Assembly: GCA_047972135.1 (NCBI GenBank)
Contig: JBKEAJ010000015.1
Location: forward strand, 1 to 41,865
Source: JBKEAJ01 sp047972135
GTDB taxonomy: Bacteria > Bacteroidota > Bacteroidia > Bacteroidales > Prolixibacteraceae
Direction: 5' to 3'
Length of the DNA stretch: 41,865 nucleotides
The notes under the pieces are model-generated. The model was not told the DNA's origin, ran no database searches, and was given only the letters and a program-made list of their open reading frames with translations. Shown in pieces: positions 35,712-41,650 of the stretch. A program made the position numbers and the translations under genes. Position 1 is the first letter of the stretch. Every line of letters begins with the position of its first letter.

Positions 35712-36605
35712 ATGCTGTTAGAACTAGCAAATATATCAAAGTCATTCGGCAAACAGGAAGTGTTGAAAGATATTTCTTTTTCTGTTGATGAGGGTGAGGT
35801 GCTTGGTTTTTTAGGACCCAATGGAGCTGGTAAATCCACTAGCATGCGTATAATTACTGGTTTGCTCAATGCAGATAGTGGCACAGTTAAAGTAATGGGA
35901 GATTACGTCAATGAAAATACGATAGAACTCCGCAAGAATATAGGCTATCTTCCTGAGCATAACCCTCTTTATACAGATCTTTATATCAAAGAATACCTTG
36001 ATTATGTAGCCGACAGCTACGGAGTAAAAAATAAAAAATCAAGGATAGCAGAGCTTATAGAAATGACTAAGCTCACACGTGAGCAACATAAAAAAATAGG
36101 AACCCTCTCAAAAGGTTATCGTCAGCGGGTAGGGCTTGCACAAGCACTAATTCATAATCCCAAAATATTAATTCTCGATGAACCTATGTCGGGCTTAGAC
36201 CCCAATCAGCTTGAGGAAATCCGTCAATTGATAAAGAATATCAGCAAAGGCAAAACAGTGTTGTTGTCCTCGCATATTATGCAAGAAATAGAGCAAACGT
36301 GTTCAAGAGTGTTGATATTAAATAAGGGGATATTGGTTGCCGATGACAATGTTTTGGCATTAGCCTCGACGACTAAGGAGTTTCATGTGTCGGTAGAATT
36401 TCTTTCAGTGCCTACAGCCGAACAAATTGCGTTATTTTCAGCTTTTGAGTTACATGAAGAACGTGGAGTTTATCACTTTGTTTCAAAAGAGGATATCCGA
36501 GAGAAGCTTTTTAGAATATCGGCAGACAATGGCTTGGTTATCCTGTCGATGGTTTTACAGAAAAATTCTTTAGAGATGTCTTTTCGAGAATTAACACGTG
36601 ATTAA
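35712..36605 (+). CDS. gldA: ABC transporter ATPase, GldA type
   Basis: A 297-residue ATPase matching GldA of the gliding-associated GldAFG transporter in length and sequence. Features are Walker A GPNGAGKST (35-43), GYLPEHNPLYTDLYIKEYL after the Q-loop region, ABC signature LSKGYRQRVG, Walker B ILILDEPMSGLDP, and the H-loop LLSSHIMQE. A C-terminal regulatory extension follows (about 215-297). Membrane partners gldF and gldG are not adjacent. GldA-like ATPases are widespread in non-gliding Bacteroidota, so the name marks family rather than proven function. It shares the sprE transcript by position. Confidence 0.85.
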   Translation: MLLELANISKSFGKQEVLKDISFSVDEGEVLGFLGPNGAGKSTSMRIITGLLNADSGTVKVMGDYVNENTIELRKNIGYLPEHNPLYTDLYIKEYLDYVADSYGVKNKKSRIAELIEMTKLTREQHKKIGTLSKGYRQRVGLAQALIHNPKILILDEPMSGLDPNQLEEIRQLIKNISKGKTVLLSSHIMQEIEQTCSRVLILNKGILVADDNVLALASTTKEFHVSVEFLSVPTAEQIALFSAFELHEERGVYHFVSKEDIREKLFRISADNGLVILSMVLQKNSLEMSFRELTRD

Positions 36606-36844
36606 TATGTGATTGACTTCGTTTTTGATTATTTTTTCTTTTCTAAATTTACAAATTTTCCAAAAAAGCGTGTCTTGTGGCATGGTTTTCGCTGTTGAAA
36701 TTATGGATGAACAAGGGAGTATTATAGTTGTGGAGTTCATTAATAATAGAAGATGGGGTTTCGATGGTAAGCGTTGAAGAAAAGCGGATCAGGAGAAATT
36801 GTCATAATCTCATTACTAAATTGTTTAAGTAAAAATTGTAGAAA

Positions 36845-37519
36845 ATGAGAAAATTTAAACATGGTTATTTACTGTTGTCGGCAATATTTATACTGTTGTC
36901 GTGCGAGCAGGACTACGATATTAATTACGAAGACTCTATGATATTGGACATTGAGAGCAGTGTTAATTTGCGCAAGCAGTTTTCTACGGCAAGGACATTC
37001 TATGTAGATAGTGTTCAGGTAGTAAGTTCTGCAGAGGGAACAGCATTTGACAATGATATAGTGTTGTCGCACGCCTTTTATGAGGAGGCACGTAACACAA
37101 TAGTTGAGATACTGAAGGATAAAGGTTACACTGAGGTCACAGACCCATTGGAAGATGAGAGTCCTGACATTTTTGTTTTCAATGTGTCTCGCACGGTACG
37201 TCATAAAAATATGGAGCAAGAGCCGCCGTCATTTTCGTCAAAGTGGGCGAAATGGTGGAGCGATTGGTATCCTTCCTATCCATGGTATCCGTCTTTGGGA
37301 ACATATCCTATTAATGCGGGTTACTTTTCGATGGTCATAACAGATACGCGTTTGGGTAGTAGGTCGGATTCTCAGGGTGTTATATGGGATGCTATTGTCG
37401 ATGGTCAGTTGGAGAGTCCTAAACGTACAGGAGATTATGAAAGACGGGTATTGGAAAATATCACCAAGGCTTTTGAGGAGTCTCCGTACATCCAATCATC
37501 ATCTTCGCAAGATAGTTAA
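36845..37519 (+). CDS. DUF4136 family lipoprotein
   Basis: A 224-residue lipoprotein with lipobox ILLSC (C20). The mature part has the DUF4136 pattern: a strand around STARTFYVDS, a helix HAFYEEARNTIVEILKDKGY, then SPDIFVFNVSRTV, an aromatic insert (WAKWWSDWYPSYPWYPSLG) and the closing VIWDAIVDGQ and RRVLENITKAFEESPY segments. Function of the family is unknown. It is probably monocistronic, ended by the hairpin at 37603. Confidence 0.8.
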   Translation: MRKFKHGYLLLSAIFILLSCEQDYDINYEDSMILDIESSVNLRKQFSTARTFYVDSVQVVSSAEGTAFDNDIVLSHAFYEEARNTIVEILKDKGYTEVTDPLEDESPDIFVFNVSRTVRHKNMEQEPPSFSSKWAKWWSDWYPSYPWYPSLGTYPINAGYFSMVITDTRLGSRSDSQGVIWDAIVDGQLESPKRTGDYERRVLENITKAFEESPYIQSSSSQDS

Positions 37520-37602
37520 ATTGAAGTTTTTTGATTATTTGACAATTAAAATTAATTGTCAGTTCTAATACGAATATATTACCATATATTTTTAGACGAT
37601 TG

Positions 37603-37636
37603 GCAGTCACTCTTTTCAGGGTGGCTGCTTTTTTTT
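37603..37636 (+). terminator. Intrinsic terminator overlapping the pnuC promoter
   Basis: GCAGTCACTC (37603-37612) pairs fully, with two G-U wobbles, to GGGTGGCTGC (37619-37628) around the TTTTCA loop, followed by eight T residues. It ends the DUF4136 transcript. The T tract runs into the -7 box of pnuC. Confidence 0.8.
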
Positions 37637-37643
37637 ATCTTTG
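37636..37643 (+). promoter_or_regulatory. -7 box for pnuC
   Basis: TATCTTTG, matching TAnnTTTG, 17 bp before the GTG chosen as the pnuC start. The -33 region is occupied by the upstream terminator hairpin. Confidence 0.45.
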
Positions 37644-37660
37644 CGTTCAAAACTAGTTTA

Positions 37661-38227
37661 GTGGAAGCAATCAAAATAATTGAATATCTTGGAGTCCTTG
37701 TCTCCATTGTCTTTGTAATATTGGAAGTCAAGCAATCAATATGGCTGTGGCCTGCGAGCATTCTAGCCGCCCTTTGTTCCATATATGTATTCATGCAGTC
37801 CGACACTCCCTTAGTGTTTAGTACGGCAATGCAAGTTTATTTTCTTGTAGCCGCCATTGTCGGGTGGATCGTGTGGCATCGGAAAAGTACGAGTAAAGAA
37901 GGTGATGGCAAAGTTAAATTTCTAACAAGTAAGGCAAAGATATATATGGCAGTTTTGTTGGTGTTGTGTATAGTCGTTCCATGGTGTTTTAAGGCGGAGC
38001 TAGGTTCGGCATTAACCTTAGACTTGATAGTTAACGTGCTGTGTGCTGTTGCCACAATTCTGTTGATGCTGAAATATGCAGAGAATTGGTGGATTTTGAT
38101 GCTGGTAAATGCCATTTCGGTCTATCATTATGCCAATCAGGGCTTAGTGCCTTACTCATTGCTGTATCTTGGTTTTTTCGGAATGTCGATATATGGATAT
38201 GTTGAATGGCGCAGAAGTGTAGTTTAA
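37661..38227 (+). CDS. pnuC: PnuC-family vitamin/nucleoside transporter
   Basis: PnuC carriers bring nicotinamide riboside (or, in PnuT relatives, thiamine) across the inner membrane by facilitated diffusion. This 188-residue protein has about seven membrane segments. It shows the family pattern IEYLGVLVSIVFVILEVKQS, W-P-A-S near the second helix, and near the C-terminus a WWILMLVNAISVYHYANQGL segment and YGYVEWRR. I start it at GTG 37661, because an upstream TTG at 37556 would translate the terminator hairpin and promoter box. No TPP riboswitch was seen upstream, so a nicotinamide riboside role is somewhat favoured over thiamine. Confidence 0.83.
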   Translation: MEAIKIIEYLGVLVSIVFVILEVKQSIWLWPASILAALCSIYVFMQSDTPLVFSTAMQVYFLVAAIVGWIVWHRKSTSKEGDGKVKFLTSKAKIYMAVLLVLCIVVPWCFKAELGSALTLDLIVNVLCAVATILLMLKYAENWWILMLVNAISVYHYANQGLVPYSLLYLGFFGMSIYGYVEWRRSVV

Positions 38228-38280
38228 AATGCAATGTTTAATTGTTTGAGGTTTAAATGTTTGGTGCTGTTTTCCTGTGT

Positions 38281-38424
38281 GAGTTAACCTAAAATCATCC
38301 AGTAGTAATAAATCCGCTTTTGATATCTAAACTTAGCTGCCTTGCAGAGCCTGTCAAATCGTCTGTTTTCTCTGTTCTGCAACTTCGTTTGAATGAGTGT
38401 TTTCCAAGCTTTCTGATAAAGTCA
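38281..38424 (-). pseudogene. IS21-family istB remnant with internal deletion
   Basis: Read on the minus strand, one frame gives LQNRENRRFDRLCKAAKFRY, matching the conserved N-terminal helix region of the IstB/DnaC-like ATPase of IS21 elements. Overlapping its end but in another frame comes ISKADLLLLDDFRLT, matching the IstB Walker B region (consensus like ADLLIIDDFGL). About 100 residues, including Walker A, are missing between them, and the join falls at the shared bases ATATCA near 38320. It is therefore a scar of a deleted insertion sequence. No istA or terminal repeats are visible. Confidence 0.65.
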
Positions 38425-38489
38425 ATTTGCAATCCTCCTTGTGCCGATTAATGATTTTCAATTTTTTGTCGTGTACTTAGAAGTAATAT

Positions 38490-38520
38490 TTGCAATCTTA
38501 GAGTAATTGTTGTATATTTG
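38490..38520 (+). promoter_or_regulatory. Promoter of the cassette-array recombinase
   Basis: TTG (38490-38492, in TTTGC), 20 bp spacer, TATATTTG (38513-38520), 19 bp before the recombinase ATG. Because cassettes follow in the same direction, this could also drive the first cassettes. Confidence 0.6.
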
Positions 38521-38539
38521 AAATCATAATATTCTTCAA

Positions 38540-39700
38540 ATGCCAACGCTAAAGAACATAACGCTTAGTAGTTGTACTCATAAGGGTAGGAGTGTGCTTC
38601 GGCTTGTTTTTGTGTATGATGCAGAGTTGATAAGTTTGCTCAAACAGGTGAAAGGTAGCTGTTGGAGTAAGACTATGAATTGTTGGTATATCCCGGAATC
38701 GCAATTTAAACTGCATGATATACTGAAGGTTTTTAAAGGGAAGGCTTGGGTTGATTACGCTCAGATTTCAGTAAATGAGAAAAGCGGAGGAAGCATTACT
38801 AAGACCGATGAATTTAAGCCGATTTCTGCTGAAATTGAATTGCCCGAAGGATATGCCGAAATGTTGGAACAAAAGCGATATAGCCCGAATACGCAAAAGA
38901 TATACATTAGCTATATGCGAGATTTTGCCGAAATGTTTCGCAAGTATAACTTGGCAGAAGTGAATAAGGAACAAATAAATCGTTATATTCTGTGGCTTAT
39001 TCGTGAGAAGAAAATTTCTGCCAGTCAGCAAAATCAACGAATTAATGCTATTAAATTCTATTATGAGAAGGTGTTGGGAAATCCTCGTGAATTTTATGCC
39101 ATAGAGCGACCTCGTAGAGGGAAAGAATTGCCAAAAGTCCTTTCAGAAAATGAGATATTATCTATTTTAGAAGCCTCAAACAATATAAAGCACAAAGCTA
39201 TTATTGGTACTATTTATTCGGCAGGACTAAGGCGGAGCGAATTAATAAATCTACGTATTCAAGATGTTCAATTCGATAAACAAATACTGTTTATTAGAGG
39301 CGGGAAGGGCAAAAAAGATAGAATAAGTATCCTTTCAAGCTCGTTGCAACTCGTATTGTGTAGATACTTGGAAAAAGAAAAACCCAACTATTGGCTGTTT
39401 GAAGGAGTTGGCAGAACGCGATACAGCAGCTCTAGCGTAGCACGCATTTTGCACACTGCGACAGAACGCGCAGGGCTTAAGAAACGAGTAACGCCACACA
39501 TGCTACGTCATTCGTTTGCTACCCACCTTTTAGAACAAGGAGTTGACATACGTTACATACAAACTATTTTAGGACATGAATCGAGTAAGACAACGGAGAT
39601 ATACACTCATGTGAGTAAAAAATCTCTTGCAAAAATCAAAAGTCCTTTAGATCAAATATTAAAGGATAAAGCGCAAATTAATAATAACTTACGTACGTAA
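38540..39700 (+). CDS. Tyrosine recombinase of an integron-like system
   Basis: A 386-residue site-specific recombinase. An N-terminal domain (about 1-95) with the motif CWSKTMNCWYIP (41-52) precedes a SAM-like core-binding domain (about 104-190) and the catalytic domain (about 197-375). Catalytic residues are complete: R231 (AGLRRSEL), K256 (GGKGKKDR), H320 and R323 (TPHMLRHSFATHLL), H346 (LGHESSKTT) and Y355 (EIYTHV). Only 64 residues separate K256 from H320, close to XerD and about 40 fewer than in IntI1, so the IntI-specific insertion is absent. Housekeeping XerC/D is unlikely given the extra N-terminal domain and the cassette array that begins 40 bp after its stop. Confidence 0.9.
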   Translation: MPTLKNITLSSCTHKGRSVLRLVFVYDAELISLLKQVKGSCWSKTMNCWYIPESQFKLHDILKVFKGKAWVDYAQISVNEKSGGSITKTDEFKPISAEIELPEGYAEMLEQKRYSPNTQKIYISYMRDFAEMFRKYNLAEVNKEQINRYILWLIREKKISASQQNQRINAIKFYYEKVLGNPREFYAIERPRRGKELPKVLSENEILSILEASNNIKHKAIIGTIYSAGLRRSELINLRIQDVQFDKQILFIRGGKGKKDRISILSSSLQLVLCRYLEKEKPNYWLFEGVGRTRYSSSSVARILHTATERAGLKKRVTPHMLRHSFATHLLEQGVDIRYIQTILGHESSKTTEIYTHVSKKSLAKIKSPLDQILKDKAQINNNLRT

Positions 39701-39750
39701 TTATATAAGCGGTGTATAATGCATGTGCTATATATACGGACGTTGCCATT
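39701..39750 (+). other. attI-like first recombination site
   Basis: Between the recombinase stop and cassette 1. It ends GGAC-GTTGCCATT (core at 39742-39750), like the GAGACC-GTTG ends of the later sites. It has only a short hairpin, GTGTATA (39712-39718) with TATATAC (39731-39737), and lacks the AACAAT...GCGGG left arm. Its position and simpler form suggest the array's primary insertion site. Confidence 0.6.
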
Positions 39751-40427
39751 CATTGGCGGAACGAAATTAAAATCAAAAAATAGATGAAAAAATTATTTCT
39801 ACCAGCTTTACTATTAGCTTTTATTTCAAGTTTTTCTCAAAATATTGAAAAAAAAGAATTAGAAAAGAAAGAAGTTGAATATCTCGCAAAGAGTATTACA
39901 ACTATGATGTTTGAACCGAAATCGGAAGATTACGAAAACTCAATTAAGAATAACCTTGTGAATTACGGATTTGAAATTTTGTATAATGACGAAGTAATAT
40001 ATAGAGGAGCAATAAAGAAACCAAGTTTATCGGACATAAACTCTGATATGCATCGTAATAATGCAGCGTTTTGCTTTGAATACAATATGTTTGATTCTGA
40101 AACAAAACTTGAATTAGCAGAAAACAGAAAAATCAAAATTGGCAAAACAAAAGACGGAAAAAAAATACTTTTGGACAGACGACTATAAACTTTTTGAAAT
40201 TGACCGATATAAAGGACTAAAAGTATATGACACTATTTCTGAGAAAATCAAAATTAAGTTTTATAAATATTGACAATCTGAAAAGATAAAAAACAACGAA
40301 ATGGCAACAATGTATAAGCGTAATGCGGGCGAAAAAGATAAATTTGAACTGATGAACTATTAACAAACATAATCGGTAAATTAAAAGTGTAGGCTTCGTA
40401 ATCCCGCACTACGCTTATACGAGACCG
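39743..40427 (+). mobile_element. Gene cassette 1
   Basis: 685 bp from the deduced cut point in G/TTGCCATT to the G of the next site's core. Its terminal arm AATGGCAAC (40300-40308) is the exact reverse complement of GTTGCCATT at its start (39742-39750). It carries one small exported protein gene. Confidence 0.8.
39784..40188 (+). CDS. Small exported cassette protein, frame interrupted at an A8 run
   Basis: The 134-residue product has a signal peptide (MKKLFLPALLLAFISSFSQ) and a charged, Lys/Glu-rich mature part; no family is recognised. The last ten codons follow a run of eight A (40157-40164). Removing one A opens a second frame that continues as KKYFWTDDYKLFEIDRYKG to a TGA at 40271-40273, giving about 163 residues and ending just before the cassette's palindrome. 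That continuation looks protein-like (aromatic and charged residues alternating), whereas the in-frame end is short. It may be a real frameshift, transcriptional slippage or an assembly error. It has fewer G/C-rich codons than the chromosomal genes. Confidence 0.65.
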   Translation: MKKLFLPALLLAFISSFSQNIEKKELEKKEVEYLAKSITTMMFEPKSEDYENSIKNNLVNYGFEILYNDEVIYRGAIKKPSLSDINSDMHRNNAAFCFEYNMFDSETKLELAENRKIKIGKTKDGKKILLDRRL

Positions 40428-40436
40428 TTGTGTGCC
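40300..40436 (+). other. attC-like palindromic recombination site of cassette 1
   Basis: Left outer arm AATGGCAAC (40300-40308), 3-base bulge AAT, stem GTATAAGCGTAATGCGGG (40312-40329), variable loop of 73 bases, right stem CCCGCACTACGCTTATAC (40403-40420), 6-base bulge GAGACC, core GTTGTGTGCC (40427-40436). The stem is 17 of 18 paired with one A-C mismatch at position 12. The right end of the core belongs to cassette 2. Confidence 0.85.
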
Positions 40437-41642
40437 ATTTTAAAAGCACGACCAGACCTAAAAACAAATTAAGTTATGAAGAACATTCTGACCTTTCTAA
40501 TTTTAACTATATTGACAAATTTCTCATTCGGGCAAACCGAAAAAGCTACTTACAAAACTGTTGCTGACAACTTTGAAAACAATTATAATTCAGAAAATTT
40601 CAAAGCAATTTTTGAGAGCTTTTCGCCCGAAATGCAATCTGCTTTACCACTTGATAAAACAACAGATTTTTTTAGTGGACTAAAACAACAAGCGGGAAAA
40701 ATAACAAAGCGAGAGTTTGTAAAATACGAACAAACTTATGCTACTTACAAAACCAAATTTGAAAGAGCATTATTCGCAGTGAATATATCAATTGACGAAA
40801 ATTCTAAAATAAACGGACTTTTCGTAAAGCCATTTAAAGAAGATAATCTGCCAAAGCTTGACCGAAACAAAACCAAAATGATTTTACCCTTTAACGGAGA
40901 ATGGACTGTGGTTTGGGGTGGCGACACCAAAGAACTTAACTATCATGTTGAAAGTGAAGCTCAAAAAAATGCTATTGATTTAGTAATTACAGACGATAAA
41001 GGAAATTCATTCAAAACTGACGGAAAAATGAATGAAGATTATTATGCCTTTGGTAAAGAATTAGTTGCTCCTTGCGATGGAGAAGTTGTTTTAGTAGTGG
41101 ATGGCGTGAAAGACAATGTTCCGGGAATTTTAAATCCTGTTTATGTTCCAGGAAATACAGTAATTATAAAAACGGTAAATAATGAATACTTGTTTTTTGC
41201 ACATTTCAAACAACATTCAATAGTTGTAAAACAGGGACAAAAGGTTAAACAAGGACAACTACTTGGACTGTGCGGAAATTCAGGAAACTCTTCCGAAGCT
41301 CATTTACATTTTCACATTCAAAACGTAGAAGATATGAACTCGGCAACAGGAGTGAAATGCTACTTCGACAAAATACAAGTTGACGGACAAGTAAAAACAG
41401 ATTATTCTCCCATTCAAAAAGAAAAAATTAGTAATCCAAAATAAAAACGGCACACAACAATGGCTATAAGTAATGCGGGTTTAAACGCTAAATTGAAGTT
41501 TCAGGTATCCATTCCGCCAAAGCTACGCTTTGACGTTTTCGGAAAAAAGAAAGGTAAAACGCAAAGCGTAGCTTTGGCTACCGTCCGTGCCAAACTGAAA
41601 GTTTTCGGCTTCGAAATCCCGCACTACTCATAGCCGAGACCG
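40428..41642 (+). mobile_element. Gene cassette 2
   Basis: 1215 bp from the cut point at G40427/T40428 to G41642. Its terminal arm GGCACACAAC (41449-41458) is the exact reverse complement of GTTGTGTGCC at its start. Extending outward, 14 of 15 positions pair. It carries one exported M23 peptidase-like gene. Confidence 0.85.
40476..41444 (+). CDS. Exported M23 (LytM-type) metallopeptidase-like protein
   Basis: A 322-residue protein with a signal peptide (about 1-19, ending NFSFGQ). An N-terminal domain of about 100 residues (25-120) resembles DUF3887-type alpha+beta folds (FESFSPEMQSALP). The C-terminal M23 domain has H157 (LNYHVESEAQ) and D168 (NAIDLV) as metal ligands, LVAPCDGEVVLVVDG, H243 (FFAHFKQ), VKQGQKVKQGQLLGLCGNSG and the HLHFHI motif (276-281). 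M23 enzymes usually cut peptidoglycan cross-bridges. The first H and D are 11 apart, slightly unusual, but all ligands appear present. It is the only gene of cassette 2 and ends 4 bp before the cassette's palindrome. Confidence 0.85.
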   Translation: MKNILTFLILTILTNFSFGQTEKATYKTVADNFENNYNSENFKAIFESFSPEMQSALPLDKTTDFFSGLKQQAGKITKREFVKYEQTYATYKTKFERALFAVNISIDENSKINGLFVKPFKEDNLPKLDRNKTKMILPFNGEWTVVWGGDTKELNYHVESEAQKNAIDLVITDDKGNSFKTDGKMNEDYYAFGKELVAPCDGEVVLVVDGVKDNVPGILNPVYVPGNTVIIKTVNNEYLFFAHFKQHSIVVKQGQKVKQGQLLGLCGNSGNSSEAHLHFHIQNVEDMNSATGVKCYFDKIQVDGQVKTDYSPIQKEKISNPK

Positions 41643-41650
41643 TTGCCCAC
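41449..41650 (+). other. attC-like palindromic recombination site of cassette 2
   Basis: Left outer arm GGCACACAAC (41449-41458), bulge AAT, stem GGCTATAAGTAATGCGGG (41462-41479), long structured loop, right stem CCCGCACTACTCATAGCC (41618-41635), bulge GAGACC, core GTTGCCCAC (41642-41650). The stem has mismatches at positions 7 and 12. The loop contains a second long hairpin: GCCAAAGCTACGCTTTG (from 41516) with CAAAGCGTAGCTTTGGC (to about 41580), plus flanking GTTTT/AAAAC pairs. Confidence 0.85.

Larger units (their letters stand above)
38228..38539. other. Intergenic region with IS remnant and recombinase promoter
   Basis: Contains no intact gene. It holds a decayed istB fragment on the minus strand (38281-38424) and the promoter of the recombinase (38490-38520). 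Confidence 0.65.

Noticed and set aside
36606..36844. Possible small gene between gldA and the DUF4136 gene
   Set aside because: AT-rich sequence with no frame of reasonable length or content and no clear promoter box.
37520..37660. TPP riboswitch upstream of pnuC
   Set aside because: The only structure is a simple terminator hairpin with a T tract; no thi-box-like conserved segments were seen.
38540..39700. Housekeeping XerC/XerD or classical IntI
   Set aside because: The extra N-terminal domain and following array argue against Xer; the short K-to-H spacing argues against a classical IntI.
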